Source: JACCXM01 sp046328335 (GTDB taxonomy: Bacteria; Chloroflexota; Chloroflexia; Thermomicrobiales; UBA6265). From it: a stretch of DNA of 64,000 nucleotides. The notes under the pieces are model-generated. The model was not told where the DNA came from and did no database searches. It was given only the letters and a program-made list of their open reading frames with translations. Positions 27,465 through 37,348 of this stretch are shown piece by piece. Within the stretch, counting starts at the first letter, position 1. The number at the start of each line of letters is the position of its first letter. The stretch lies in the NCBI GenBank assembly GCA_046328335.1, contig JAXLWU010000007.1:124001-188000 (forward strand). The letters are read 5' to 3'. The translations under genes and the position numbers were made by a program.

Positions 27465-28769
27465 ATGGTCATTGAACAACCGATTCTTTCCGTTAGCGGC
27501 GATGTGAGGCCGATTGAGCTGGTACCACCTCGCGACCTGTTCGATGTTGCCGTGGAGCAATTCACCATCGCCGCCGATGTGCTGGGACTCGACGATGACA
27601 TGCGGCGAATTCTCAGTCATTGCCAGAAAGAACTGACCGTCAACTTCCCGGTGGAGATGGATGACGGTTCGGTCCAGGTGTTCACCGGCCACCGGGTGCA
27701 GCACAACTCCGGGCCCGGTCCGACCAAGGGCGGCATTCGCTATCACCAGGATGTCACCATTTCCGAGGTCAAGGCTCTTTCGATGTGGATGACCTGGAAG
27801 TGCGCGGTGGTCGGTCTGCCGTATGGGGGGGCCAAGGGCGGGGTCAGAGTCAATCCCAAACTCCTCTCCCAGTCCGAACTCCAGAACCTGACGCGGCGCT
27901 ACACGACCGAAATCTCGTCCATGATCGGACCGAACAAGGACATCCCGGCGCCGGACGTCAACACCAATCCGCAGATCATGGCCTGGCTCATGGATACCTA
28001 CTCCATGAACATCGGCTATTCGGTGCCCGGCGTGACGACCGGCAAACCGATTGTGCTCGGTGGTTCCGAGGGGCGAAACGAGGCCACCGGGCGTGGTTGC
28101 GTCTTCGCCATCGAAAACGCGGCGAAGGCGATCAATCTCGACATCGCCGGTTCGCGCACGGTGGTTCAGGGCTTCGGCAACGCCGGTTCCGTCGCGGCGC
28201 GGCTCATGGCCGAACTCGGTTCGAACGTCGTCGCGGTCAGTGATTCTCGTGGCGGCACCTACAACGCGCACGGACTGGACCTGGAGGCGGTCGCGGCGCA
28301 CAAGGCCCGGACGGGATCGGTGATCGGCTTTCGCGACGGGGAGGATGTCACCAACGAGGAGATTCTGGTCCTGCCGACCGACATCCTGATTCCTGCGGCG
28401 CTGGAGAATCAGATCACGGTCGAGAATGCCCCGCTCATCCAGGCGCGGCTGATCGCGGAAGCGGCGAACGGACCGACGACGCCCGAGGCGGACGTGATCC
28501 TCTACGATCGGGGCATCTTCGTCTTGCCTGATATCTTTGCCAACGCCGGCGGCGTCACCGTGTCGTACTTCGAGTGGGTTCAGGCGCTGCAGGCGTTCCC
28601 GTGGACTGAACACGAGGTCAACGAGCGACTGCGGCGGATCATGAATCGCGCATTCGAGTCGGTGTACGCCACCTCGACTCGCTTTGGCGTGCACATGCGG
28701 ACTGCCGCGCTCGTTCGCGCCATCGATCGGGTCGCTGAGTTCACCCGGCTGCGGGGCATTTACCCATAG
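27465..28769 (+). CDS. gdhA: Glutamate dehydrogenase (Glu/Leu/Phe/Val family)
   Basis: Reversible oxidative deamination of glutamate to 2-oxoglutarate and ammonia. The 434-residue protein has GPTKGGIRYHQDV and the substrate-binding Lys in LPYGGAKGGV, PAPDVNTNPQIMAW, and the nucleotide-binding VVQGFGNAGSVAARLMAE. Length and sequence fit the hexameric NAD(P)-linked enzyme; coenzyme choice is not decidable here. ATG at 27465 with AAGGAG about seven bases upstream. Confidence 0.94.
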   Translation: MVIEQPILSVSGDVRPIELVPPRDLFDVAVEQFTIAADVLGLDDDMRRILSHCQKELTVNFPVEMDDGSVQVFTGHRVQHNSGPGPTKGGIRYHQDVTISEVKALSMWMTWKCAVVGLPYGGAKGGVRVNPKLLSQSELQNLTRRYTTEISSMIGPNKDIPAPDVNTNPQIMAWLMDTYSMNIGYSVPGVTTGKPIVLGGSEGRNEATGRGCVFAIENAAKAINLDIAGSRTVVQGFGNAGSVAARLMAELGSNVVAVSDSRGGTYNAHGLDLEAVAAHKARTGSVIGFRDGEDVTNEEILVLPTDILIPAALENQITVENAPLIQARLIAEAANGPTTPEADVILYDRGIFVLPDIFANAGGVTVSYFEWVQALQAFPWTEHEVNERLRRIMNRAFESVYATSTRFGVHMRTAALVRAIDRVAEFTRLRGIYP

Positions 28770-28852
28770 CCGGCGACTCCCCCTCCGCGCCTGAACCATC
28801 CCGCCCGCTCGAGTCCGCATGGCCGGACCGAAGGGTGGAGAACGGCGGCGAA

Positions 28853-30259
28853 ATGAGCCGCGAGCCGGAACCGGAGCCAAAGCCAGGCCAAGGCTTCGTC
28901 GCGACCCGCTCGCTCTGGCCTTTGCTGTTTATCGTCTCGGTCGTGGCACTGGTTGCCGTGGTCAGTTTTGGTGCCGGCATAGTTGCCGAGCGCCGCATCT
29001 TTGGTGGACCGTGGCTTTCCAGTAGCAGACTCTTCAGCGGCGTCGATACCGATGGCGCGGCGGAAGTCGACAACGCCTATCCCCACCTGGCGGAAGTGCG
29101 TAGCCTGATCAAGGACGAATACTTCTTCCTGCCCGAAAACGCTGACGCGCAGGCGACGTTCTGGGCGGACCTCGATCAAGGCGCAATGACCGGTCTGGCG
29201 ATCGCCGCGGCGACGCCCGCTGCCTCACTCGAGGATTTTCAGCGGCAACTCGATTACGGCGCCGCGCGCGGCCTCGCGGAGGCTGCGCCCGACGACTACA
29301 CCGTTTTCCTCGAACCGCTGATCGGCGAACCACTGCGGGAAGAACTCGCGGGGAAGTACGAGGGAATTGGCATCTGGGTCGAGCACCCGGAGGGCCGCTT
29401 CACCATCGTCTCGCCGATTGCCGGCTCTCCCGCGGATCGGGCCGGACTGCAACCGGGTGACGTCATCGTCGCGGCGGACGGACAACGGCTGGACAACCTC
29501 GACACCGATGCCGCGATGTCGCTGATCCGGGGACCGGCCGGCACGTCGGTCAATTTGACCATCGAGCGCCCTGGAAAGGCAGAGCCGTTCCAGGTGACGG
29601 TGCAGCGTGAAGCGATCGTCATTCCGGCGGTGGTCTACACGCCGATGGATGATGGCAAGGTGGCGCACATCGCGGTGTCCATTTTCGGCGACAACACCAC
29701 GAGCGAACTCGATGCCGCATTGCGCCGGGCGAAAGAGGAGCAGGTTTCCGGAATCGTGCTCGACCTGCGCGGCAATGGCGGCGGCTGGGTCACCAGCGCG
29801 CAGGAAATGGTCGGACGTTTTGTGCCGGTCGTGTCCGGGGTGGCGCTCTACCAGGACCTGGATGTCAAGGACGACGGCGACCTCATCGAGGAGCCGATCG
29901 TCGGTGGCGGTGAGACTGACTTCAACACTCCCCTCGTCGTGCTGGTTGACGGCGGTACGGCGAGCGCTGCCGAGATTGTGGCGGGCGCACTGCGTGATTA
30001 CGATCGGGCGGTCCTCGTGGGACAACCAACCTTCGGCAAGGGACTTGTGCAACGAGTCCATGACTTCCCGGACGGTTCTTCGGCGAGGATTACCTTCGCG
30101 CGCTGGCTCACGCCGGACAAGCATCCGATTCCGGAAGACGGATTGCGGCCTGATGTGCTCGTCGCTGTCGGCCCGGAGGCGACAGAGGCGGATGGCGCCG
30201 CGGTCGATGCTCAACTCGACCGTGCCGTGGAGTTGGTCGATGCGAAGACCTCGGACTGA
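28853..30259 (+). CDS. S41 family C-terminal processing peptidase with PDZ domain
   Basis: A membrane-anchored serine protease of the CtpA/tail-specific type, 468 residues from the ATG at 28853. One N-terminal helix (about 20-45) anchors it. The PDZ domain (about 168-250: SPIAGSPADRAGLQPGDVIVAADGQ) binds substrate tails. The peptidase core has LDLRGNGGG, catalytic Ser371 in DGGTASAAEI and Lys396 in PTFGKGLVQ, both intact. A GTG at 28835 is an alternative start, but the GGAG lies better for the ATG. Probably processes exported or membrane proteins. Confidence 0.92.
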   Translation: MSREPEPEPKPGQGFVATRSLWPLLFIVSVVALVAVVSFGAGIVAERRIFGGPWLSSSRLFSGVDTDGAAEVDNAYPHLAEVRSLIKDEYFFLPENADAQATFWADLDQGAMTGLAIAAATPAASLEDFQRQLDYGAARGLAEAAPDDYTVFLEPLIGEPLREELAGKYEGIGIWVEHPEGRFTIVSPIAGSPADRAGLQPGDVIVAADGQRLDNLDTDAAMSLIRGPAGTSVNLTIERPGKAEPFQVTVQREAIVIPAVVYTPMDDGKVAHIAVSIFGDNTTSELDAALRRAKEEQVSGIVLDLRGNGGGWVTSAQEMVGRFVPVVSGVALYQDLDVKDDGDLIEEPIVGGGETDFNTPLVVLVDGGTASAAEIVAGALRDYDRAVLVGQPTFGKGLVQRVHDFPDGSSARITFARWLTPDKHPIPEDGLRPDVLVAVGPEATEADGAAVDAQLDRAVELVDAKTSD

Positions 30260-30372
30260 GCCGCGAGAGGAGGGAGCCGGTCGCGAAAGGCGCGGCAAGC
30301 GTTACCGACGGCCCCTGGACCGGGTCTCCTCGTCAACTATCGGTCACGGATTGGTCTGGAAGGAAGGGGTAG

Positions 30373-31908
30373 GTGCGGGCACTGCTGAGTGTCTACGACA
30401 AGACCGGCGTCGTCGAGTTCGGCCGGGGATTGGCCGAACTGGGGTATGAACTGGTTTCAACCGGGGGCACGCTGACCGTGCTGGCCGTGGCAGGCGTCCC
30501 AGTGACCGCGGTGGCTGACGTCACCGGTTTTCCCGAGATTCTCGATGGCCGGGTCAAATCACTCCACCCTCGCATTCACGGAGGTCTCCTTGCCCGGCAC
30601 GACGATCCTTCGCATGTTGCGGCGCTGACTGACCACGAGATTGCCCCGATCTCCGTGGTTGCCGCCAATCTCTACCCCTTTGCCGCGACGGTGGCCCGCC
30701 CTGGAGTCACGCTGGACGAGGCTCTGGAACAAATCGATATCGGTGGCCCCGCGATGATTCGCGCCGCCGCCAAGAACTTTCCCCATGTGCTCGTTTTGAC
30801 CGACCCCAGCGACTATGCCGCGGCGCTCGAGGCACTTTCTGGTGAAACCGCGACGCATGGATGGCGACAGCGCATGGCGGCCAAGGCGTATGCCCATACC
30901 GCTGCCTACGATGCGGTCGTCGCGGAGTATCTGCGGGACCCGGACGAGTGGCCGGACGAGTTTTCCGTCGCCGGGCGACTTCGCCGCGGATTGCGGTACG
31001 GCGAGAATCCACAGCAGCGGGCCGCGGCCTACTCCAGACTTTGCGCGGGCGGGCCGGCGCCGGGGGTCCTCGACGCCGACCAACTCGCCGGCAAGGAACT
31101 CTCTTTCAACAATCTGCTCGATGCGGACGCGGCCTGGAATGCCGTTCTGGGACACGGTGATCCGGCGGTTGCGATCGTGAAACACACGATTCCGTGTGGA
31201 TTGGCGGAGCGACCCACCCTCGCGGCGGCTTTCGCGGAAGCACTCCGCGGCGATCCCGTTTCCGCGTTCGGCGGCATCGTCGCGTTCAACCGGCCGGTCG
31301 ATGGTGAGACGGCGCGGGGGGTGAGCGACATCTTCTTCGAGGTGCTGATTGCGCCGGGCTTCACCCCGGAGGCGCGCGACTTGCTTGGCCGGAAAAAAGC
31401 GCTGCGTCTCCTGGAGATGCCGGGGGGGTCACGCAACGGAACCGCGTCACAGGAATGGGACGTGCGGCTGATTGCGGGAGGGCTTCTGGTGCAGACGTCC
31501 GACAGCAATTTCGACGACCCGTCCTCCTGGACCACGGTCACCGCCCGCGAGCCGGATTCGCGAGAACGTGACGATCTCGCGTTCGCCTGGAGGGCCGTCC
31601 GCCATGTGAAATCGAACGCGATCGTCCTTGCGCGAGACCGGGCGCTGATTGGTGTGGGGAGCGGCCAGCCAAACCGGGTCGAAAGCGTGCGGATCGCGGC
31701 CAGCAAGGCTGGCGAGCGCGCCCGCGGCGCTGTCCTGGCCAGTGACGCGTTTTTCCCCTTTCCGGACGGGTTGGCAGCGACAGCGGCGGCCGGGATTACG
31801 GCCGTGGTGCAACCTGGCGGCTCTGTGCGTGATGGGGAGGTGATCGCCGCGGCGGACCAGGCAGGGATCGCGATGCTGTTCACCGGGGTACGGCATTTTC
31901 GTCATTAG
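30373..31908 (+). CDS. purH: Bifunctional AICAR transformylase / IMP cyclohydrolase
   Basis: Catalyses the last two steps of IMP synthesis. The N-terminal IMP cyclohydrolase (about 1-190) has YDKTG, ELVSTGGT and GRVKSLHPRIHGGLLARHD. The C-terminal transformylase has RYGENPQQRAA, FNNLLDADAAWN, VKHTIPCG (catalytic Lys-His) and SNAIVLARD. 511 residues, full length. GTG start at 30373 preceded by GAAGGAAGG. No other purine genes are adjacent. Confidence 0.96.
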   Translation: MRALLSVYDKTGVVEFGRGLAELGYELVSTGGTLTVLAVAGVPVTAVADVTGFPEILDGRVKSLHPRIHGGLLARHDDPSHVAALTDHEIAPISVVAANLYPFAATVARPGVTLDEALEQIDIGGPAMIRAAAKNFPHVLVLTDPSDYAAALEALSGETATHGWRQRMAAKAYAHTAAYDAVVAEYLRDPDEWPDEFSVAGRLRRGLRYGENPQQRAAAYSRLCAGGPAPGVLDADQLAGKELSFNNLLDADAAWNAVLGHGDPAVAIVKHTIPCGLAERPTLAAAFAEALRGDPVSAFGGIVAFNRPVDGETARGVSDIFFEVLIAPGFTPEARDLLGRKKALRLLEMPGGSRNGTASQEWDVRLIAGGLLVQTSDSNFDDPSSWTTVTAREPDSRERDDLAFAWRAVRHVKSNAIVLARDRALIGVGSGQPNRVESVRIAASKAGERARGAVLASDAFFPFPDGLAATAAAGITAVVQPGGSVRDGEVIAAADQAGIAMLFTGVRHFRH

Positions 31909-31938
31909 GCGCAACACACGCCACCGCACGAGGCCACA

Positions 31939-33228
31939 ATGCGCATTCCATTCATCTCCAGACGGTCTCATCCCGCCAAGCCCGAACCGCAGTGGCCTCA
32001 CGTCGTGATCATCGGCGGCGGCTTCGGTGGCCTGCAGGCGGCGAAGGCACTCGCGGATGCCCAGGTGCGCATCACGCTGATCGACCGACGCAATCACCAC
32101 CTCTTCCAACCCCTCCTCTATCAGGTCGCGACCGCCGTGCTATCCCCGGCCGACATCGCCCAGCCGATCCGTTCTGTTCTACGCTCGCAAGCGAATGTCG
32201 AAGTGGTACTCGGCGAAGTCAGCGAGATCGATCCCGAGCGGAACGAGGTGGCGCTCGGTGAGGAGCGGATCCGCTACGACTTTCTCATTGTGGCCGCTGG
32301 CGCCTCGCAGGCATATTTCGGCCACGACGAATGGGCGCCGCTGGCGCCGGGATTGAAGACGCTGGAGGAAGCGCTTGCGATCCGCCGCCGCATTCTGTTG
32401 GCGTTCGAAGAAGCGGAACTCGAGCCCGATCCGTCGCGCCGGGCGGCCCTGATGACCTTCGTCATCGTCGGCGGCGGACCGACCGGGGTGGAAATGGCGG
32501 GCGCCATCGCCGAAATCGCGCGCTTCTCGTTGGCCAAGGACTTCCGGCACATCAACACGCGTGATGCGCGCGTGATCCTCGTCGAGGCCAGCGACCGCAT
32601 TCTGGCGGCGTTTCCCGACCGATTGTCTCGCCGCGCGCTGAAGGATCTGGATCGCCTTGGCGTCGAGGTGCGCCTGAACAAGCCGGTCACCACGATCGGT
32701 CCCACCAGCGTCACCCTTGGCGATGAGACCATTCCGACCTGCACCACCATTTGGGCGGCTGGCGTACTCGCCTCGCCCCTGTCGCGGTCCCTCGGCGCGC
32801 CGCTCGACCGGGCGGGGAGAGTTCTGGTCGGTCCGGATCTCTCCGTGCCAGGGCTCCCCAACATCTTTGTTGTCGGGGACATGGCGTCGCTGAAGGACGC
32901 GCAGGGCCGGCCGCTGCCGGGGACGGCGCCGGTGGCGATGCAAGAGGGTGATTGCGCCGCTGCGAACATCCTCCGCGCGCTGGCGGGAAGAGGGCAAGTG
33001 CCGTTCCGATATCACGACCGCGGCAACATGGCGACCATTGGACGGAATTCGGCGGTGGCGGATATTGGCGGGCTGCGGCTGACCGGGTTCATCGCCTGGC
33101 TGGCCTGGGCCGTGGTCCACGTGCTCAACCTGATCGGATTCCGCAACCGCATTCTGGTTGCGCTGCAGTGGCTGTGGTCCTACCTGACTTTTCAACGTGG
33201 GGCACGGCTGATCACGAACGTGGAGTGA
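31939..33228 (+). CDS. Type II NADH dehydrogenase-like FAD/NAD(P) oxidoreductase
   Basis: A 429-residue single-subunit flavoprotein. The first Rossmann motif HVVIIGGGFGGLQAAKAL binds FAD and the second, FVIVGGGPTGVEMAGAI, binds NADH. NHHLFQPLLYQVATAVLSP and GDMASLKDAQGRPLPGTAPVAMQEG are hallmarks of NDH-2. A hydrophobic segment near the C-terminus (IAWLAWAVVHVLNLIGF) would attach it to the membrane, feeding electrons from NADH to quinone without pumping protons. It lies 30 bp after purH. Confidence 0.92.
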   Translation: MRIPFISRRSHPAKPEPQWPHVVIIGGGFGGLQAAKALADAQVRITLIDRRNHHLFQPLLYQVATAVLSPADIAQPIRSVLRSQANVEVVLGEVSEIDPERNEVALGEERIRYDFLIVAAGASQAYFGHDEWAPLAPGLKTLEEALAIRRRILLAFEEAELEPDPSRRAALMTFVIVGGGPTGVEMAGAIAEIARFSLAKDFRHINTRDARVILVEASDRILAAFPDRLSRRALKDLDRLGVEVRLNKPVTTIGPTSVTLGDETIPTCTTIWAAGVLASPLSRSLGAPLDRAGRVLVGPDLSVPGLPNIFVVGDMASLKDAQGRPLPGTAPVAMQEGDCAAANILRALAGRGQVPFRYHDRGNMATIGRNSAVADIGGLRLTGFIAWLAWAVVHVLNLIGFRNRILVALQWLWSYLTFQRGARLITNVE

Positions 33229-33357
33229 TCGGCCGCCGATTCTTCTCTTCGCCCCGATTCCTGACATCTTCTGACGTGTCCCCTCCGTGATTGGCGTCGT
33301 GACGCGCGCATTGCGATAATGCGGCGACCATCACGCGGATTTGCGCCAGGGGGCAAC

Positions 33358-34941
33358 GTGAACGAGAGGCAAGGGAGCCTGGCGCGAAGCCGACCGGGTG
33401 CTGCACCGCTGCTTCACATGACCGGCATCGACAAGACCTTTCCGGGCGTCCACGCGCTCGACCAGGTCGACATCACCGTCTATCGCGGAGAGTGCGTTGC
33501 GCTGATCGGGGAGAACGGCGCCGGCAAGAGCACGCTGATGAAGATCCTCTCCGGGGTCTATCAGCCTGACGGCGGCGAGATCTGGTTCGATGGCAAGACC
33601 ATAGCGCTGCAGAGTCCTCGGCAGGCCCAGGAACTCGGTATCTCGATCATCTACCAGGAATTCAACCTGATGCCGAATCTCTCGGTAGCCGAGAACGTCT
33701 TCGTCGGACGGGAACCGAACTCCGGCGGGTTCGTCGCGCGGCGGAAGATGGAAGCCGACACCCGGGCGCTGCTCGATACGCTCGGCGTCGATCTCGATCC
33801 GCACGCCATCGTGCGGAACCTGAGCGTCGCCGAGCAGCAGATGGTCGAGATCGCCAAGGCGCTCTCGTTCAACGCTCAACTGGTGATCATGGACGAACCG
33901 ACCTCGGCCCTCACCGACCGCGAGGTCGAGAACCTGATCAAGATCGTGCACAACCTCAAGGCGCGCGGGCTCGGCGTCATTTTCATCACGCATCGCCTCG
34001 ATGAGATCTTTCAGATGTGCGACTGGGTGACCGTCTTGCGTGACGGCCGCAACGCGGGCGAGATCCCGATCGAGCAGGCGACGACGGACGGCATCGTCCG
34101 CATGATGGTCGGGCGAAATCTCGATGACCTCTTCGAAAAGGAGGAGTCGCTCGTCGATCTCCAGGCGGTGCCGGTGCTCGAAGTGCGCGGGCTCAGCCGC
34201 ACGGGGACCGCGCTCGATGCGTCGCAGATTGTGCTGCACGACGTGAGTTTCTCCGTGCGGGCGGGCGAGATCGTGGGACTGGCGGGATTGGTCGGTTCTG
34301 GCCGGACGGAAGTGGCGCGATCGATCTTCGGCGCGGATCACTTTGACCAGGGTGAGATCTCCATTTCCGGCCAGAAGGTCGTGATCGCCTCGCCGCGAGA
34401 CGCAATCCGCAACGGGGTCGGTCTGGTGCCGGAAGACCGCAAGCTGCAGGGACTGGTACTTGGGCTCGCCGTGCGTGAAAACATCACCCTGCCGTCGCTC
34501 GCAGGGCTGGTCCGGCTTGGCTTCGTCCAGTTGCGGGAAGAACAGGATGTCGCGAAGCGATTTGTCGATTCTCTTCGCATCCGCACCCCGAGTCTGGAAC
34601 AGAAGGTGGTCAATCTCTCGGGTGGCAATCAGCAGAAGGTCGTCATCGCCAAGTGGCTGGCCCTGCGACCGAAACTTTTGATCCTGGATGAGCCGACACG
34701 TGGGATCGATGTCGGCGCCAAAGCAGAAGTGCATCACCTCATTGCGGAACTTGCCGCGCAGGGCGTGGCCGTGCTGATGATTTCGTCAGAACTACCGGAA
34801 ATCCTGGGAATGAGTGATCGAGTGCTGGTGATGCGAGAAGGACGCATCGTCGCTGATATTCCGCGACTCGAGGCATCGCAAGAGTCGATCATGCGCTATG
34901 CCACGGGCGTCGATGAAGCAATGGCCGCGCGCGTGGCATAG
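33358..34941 (+). CDS. rbsA: Ribose-type sugar ABC transporter, tandem ATPase
   Basis: A 527-residue protein with two ATPase domains in one chain, as in RbsA/MglA. Domain 1 has Walker A GENGAGKST, signature LSVAEQQ and Walker B VIMDEPTSAL. Domain 2 has the usual degenerate Walker A (GLVGSGRTE), signature LSGGNQQK and LILDEPTRGIDVG. The GTG at 33358 follows AGGGGG and is preferred over the upstream ATG at 33319. First gene of an rbsA-rbsC-rbsB set. Confidence 0.93.
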   Translation: MNERQGSLARSRPGAAPLLHMTGIDKTFPGVHALDQVDITVYRGECVALIGENGAGKSTLMKILSGVYQPDGGEIWFDGKTIALQSPRQAQELGISIIYQEFNLMPNLSVAENVFVGREPNSGGFVARRKMEADTRALLDTLGVDLDPHAIVRNLSVAEQQMVEIAKALSFNAQLVIMDEPTSALTDREVENLIKIVHNLKARGLGVIFITHRLDEIFQMCDWVTVLRDGRNAGEIPIEQATTDGIVRMMVGRNLDDLFEKEESLVDLQAVPVLEVRGLSRTGTALDASQIVLHDVSFSVRAGEIVGLAGLVGSGRTEVARSIFGADHFDQGEISISGQKVVIASPRDAIRNGVGLVPEDRKLQGLVLGLAVRENITLPSLAGLVRLGFVQLREEQDVAKRFVDSLRIRTPSLEQKVVNLSGGNQQKVVIAKWLALRPKLLILDEPTRGIDVGAKAEVHHLIAELAAQGVAVLMISSELPEILGMSDRVLVMREGRIVADIPRLEASQESIMRYATGVDEAMAARVA

Positions 34942-34973
34942 GTGGGGAGGACTAGCGTGGGGATCGATCTTCG

Positions 34974-35993
34974 ATGACACAGCAGGCAATCGCGGCGCCG
35001 GAGAAGAAAGGGATCGACGTGGTTTCGATCCTCGGACGCTTTGCGCCACTGATCTTTCTCGCGATCCTGGTTGTCATCCTTGCGAGTCTGCGTCCGAACT
35101 TTCTCTCTCCCTTCAACATCTTCAATGTGATGCGGCAGATCGCGTTCATCGGCATCCTCGCGGTCGGGATGACCTTCGTCATTCTCACCGCCGGGATCGA
35201 TCTTTCCGTGGGCTCGCTTCTGGCCTTTGCCGGGATCGTGTGCGCATCGGTGGCGAAAGGAACCAGGGGTTTGCTGGAAGGAGGGGTGACCGATCCCGGT
35301 GGCGTGCGGGTCCTGATGGCCGCCGGCGCGGCGATCCTGGTCGGTCTGGCAATCGGGATGTTGCAGGGCTCGCTGATTGCGCGGGCGGGGATCCCGGCGT
35401 TCATCGTCACCCTCGGCGGGTTAGGCGCGTGGCGCGGCGCGACGCTGCTCTGGTCAGACGGTCAACCGATTTCGTCGTTTTCCGACGACTTCAAGTTCTG
35501 GGGACAGGGGTTCGTTGGTCCCGTGCCGATCCCGGTGATCTTCTTTCTCGCCCTGGTAATCATCGGTCAGATCGTTCTCAAGTACACCCAGTATGGCCGG
35601 TGGATCTACGCGTTGGGAGGCAATCCCGAGGCCTCCCGCTTGTCCGGTCTCAACGTCAAGGCGCTGACCACGAGTGTCTACGTGATCAGCGGCTTCTGCG
35701 CCGGGCTGGCGGGATTCCTGCTCACCTCGCGGCTGAACTCCGCGGAGCAGGTGGCGGGTCAAGGATACGAACTGCAAGCGATCGCGGCGGTGGTGATCGG
35801 CGGCACCAGCCTCTTCGGTGGGCAGGGCGGCATGATTGGCACCCTGATCGGGGCGATGCTGATCGGCGTGCTGAACAATGGGCTGGTAATCCTGAACGTC
35901 TCACCGTACTACCAGCCGATCGTGATCGGGTCCATCATCGTGCTCTCGGTCTACATCGATCAGTTGGCCAAGAAGCGGTCGCTCGGGGCATAG
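34974..35993 (+). CDS. rbsC: Ribose-type sugar ABC transporter permease
   Basis: A 339-residue membrane protein of the BPD_transp_2 family with about ten helices. ILTAGIDLSVGSLLAFAGI and QAIAAVVIGGTSLFGGQGG are the conserved permease motifs. It lies 32 bp after rbsA and would form the homodimeric pore for the importer. Confidence 0.94.
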   Translation: MTQQAIAAPEKKGIDVVSILGRFAPLIFLAILVVILASLRPNFLSPFNIFNVMRQIAFIGILAVGMTFVILTAGIDLSVGSLLAFAGIVCASVAKGTRGLLEGGVTDPGGVRVLMAAGAAILVGLAIGMLQGSLIARAGIPAFIVTLGGLGAWRGATLLWSDGQPISSFSDDFKFWGQGFVGPVPIPVIFFLALVIIGQIVLKYTQYGRWIYALGGNPEASRLSGLNVKALTTSVYVISGFCAGLAGFLLTSRLNSAEQVAGQGYELQAIAAVVIGGTSLFGGQGGMIGTLIGAMLIGVLNNGLVILNVSPYYQPIVIGSIIVLSVYIDQLAKKRSLGA

Positions 35994-36136
35994 ATCGGGG
36001 CCTGAGGATCCGGCAGGTTCGGTGTCGGCTGGACTCGTTCCTGACCTTATCTCGGGAGCAATGACCGAGCCGCGAGAGCGATCCGTACGGTTGCAGCCGC
36101 CAACACGTTGGCCATTTTGCGCGACAATACGAGGCA

Positions 36137-36189
36137 GCCGGTCACGTTCGACGACCGGCGTAGTTTTCCACCAGCGGCGCCGCTGGTGG
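36137..36189 (+). promoter_or_regulatory. Two tandem hairpins ahead of rbsB, one a perfect 22-bp palindrome
   Basis: First, GCCGGTC (36137-36143) pairs with GACCGGC (36153-36159). Second, CCACCAGCGGC (36168-36178) is immediately followed by its exact complement (36179-36189). They lie 30-80 bp before the rbsB start, just upstream of a strong GGGAGGA ribosome site. The palindrome has a central CG, as LacI-family operators do. RNA hairpins raising binding-protein yield over permease are the alternative. Confidence 0.45.
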
Positions 36190-36218
36190 TCGGGTTGAAT
36201 GCAGGGAGGAAACGGACC

Positions 36219-37262
36219 ATGACCGACAGACTCAGGAGTGAATTCGCGACGCTCTCACGGAGCGGGGTTTCACGCCGCCGCTTCGTCCAGGTCGCCGTCG
36301 CGGCCGGCGTGGTCGTCACACTGCCGGTGAGCGGACGCGTTGCCGGAGCGCAGGACAAGATCAAGATCGCGTTTTCGGTGCCTGGTCTCAACTTCCCGTT
36401 TTTCGTCCACATGATGAACCTGGCGCAGGCCCACTGCGACGAACTCGGCATCGAGATGGTGCAACTCGATGGTCAGGACCAGGGTGCGCCGTCGTCCACC
36501 AAGCAGAGCGCCGATCTCGAAGCGGTGGTTGCCGAAGGGATCAGCGGCATCGTCATTTCCCCGAACGATGTGGCTGCGCTTGCGCCCGCTATCCAGGCCG
36601 CAATCGACGCGGGCGTGCCGGTGGTCACGGTCGACCGCAACGTTACCGATGCGAAGACGCTCGCTCACGTCGGCGCCGACAACGTGCGCGGCGGTGAATT
36701 GCAGGGCGAGTTCATCGTCGCGGCCTTGCCGAACGGAGGCAACATTTACGAACTCCAGGGCCAGCCGGGCGCGACTCCGGCGATCGACCGGCACAAGGGA
36801 CTCGACAACGTCATCTCTGGCCAGGACGCGGTGAAGGTCATCGTTTCGCAGACGGCGAAGTTCGCTCGCGACGAAGCGGTGAAGGTCTTCGAGTCGGCGC
36901 TGGCCGGCAACCCCGCGCCGGATGGCGTGGTCTGCGCGAACGACGACATGGCATTCGGCGTGTCCGAGGTGGCGCAGGCGAACGGCCTGACGATGCCGAT
37001 CGTCGGATTCGATGCCCTGCCGGAAGCGCTGGTTGCTATCCGCGATGGCAAGATGGCGGCAACTATCGAGCAGTTCCCCGGCCAGCAGGCATCGACCGCA
37101 ATCGACATCCTGGTTGCCTATCTCAAGGATGGCACCGAGCCGAAGGAGCACGACACCTACCTGGAGCCTGCCCTGATCACCAAAGACAATCTGGGACAGG
37201 CGGAGCGCGCGGTCGAGGCCGGCGTGGCCGAGGCTCAGGCGGCGGCGACGCCGTCCGCGTAA
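36219..37262 (+). CDS. rbsB: Ribose-type sugar ABC transporter substrate-binding protein
   Basis: A 347-residue periplasmic-binding protein of the Peripla_BP_4 family. The N-terminus has a twin-arginine-like leader (SRSGVSRRRFVQVAVAAG) ending at about residue 45 (VAGAQD), then IKIAFSVPGLNFPFFVHM. SGIVISPNDVAAL, GVPVVTVDRNV and GVVCANDDMAFG are RbsB-like hinge and ligand segments. The ATG at 36219 has GGGAGGA seven bases upstream; an in-frame ATG at 36108 precedes two hairpins and is rejected. Ribose is the likely but unproven ligand; nucleosides or other sugars are possible. Confidence 0.93.
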   Translation: MTDRLRSEFATLSRSGVSRRRFVQVAVAAGVVVTLPVSGRVAGAQDKIKIAFSVPGLNFPFFVHMMNLAQAHCDELGIEMVQLDGQDQGAPSSTKQSADLEAVVAEGISGIVISPNDVAALAPAIQAAIDAGVPVVTVDRNVTDAKTLAHVGADNVRGGELQGEFIVAALPNGGNIYELQGQPGATPAIDRHKGLDNVISGQDAVKVIVSQTAKFARDEAVKVFESALAGNPAPDGVVCANDDMAFGVSEVAQANGLTMPIVGFDALPEALVAIRDGKMAATIEQFPGQQASTAIDILVAYLKDGTEPKEHDTYLEPALITKDNLGQAERAVEAGVAEAQAAATPSA

Positions 37263-37283
37263 GACTGTCCGGCGGTCTAATTC

Positions 37284-37310
37284 GGGGGGGCGGTGCAACC
37301 GCCCCTCCCG
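37284..37310 (+). terminator. Hairpin terminator after rbsB
   Basis: A G-rich arm at 37284-37294 pairs with ACCGCCCC (37298-37305) over a 3-nt loop; CCCG at 37307-37310 extends the stem past a one-base bulge. TATTT follows. It probably ends much of the rbs transcript before the deoxyribosyltransferase-like gene. Confidence 0.6.
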
Positions 37311-37348
37311 TATTTCCGGGCCATCGAGCATTTGCGGGGGCGTCAGCG

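Noticed and set aside
27414..28880. Long open frame antisense to gdhA
   Set aside because: GC-driven shadow frame without domains; gdhA motifs are complete.
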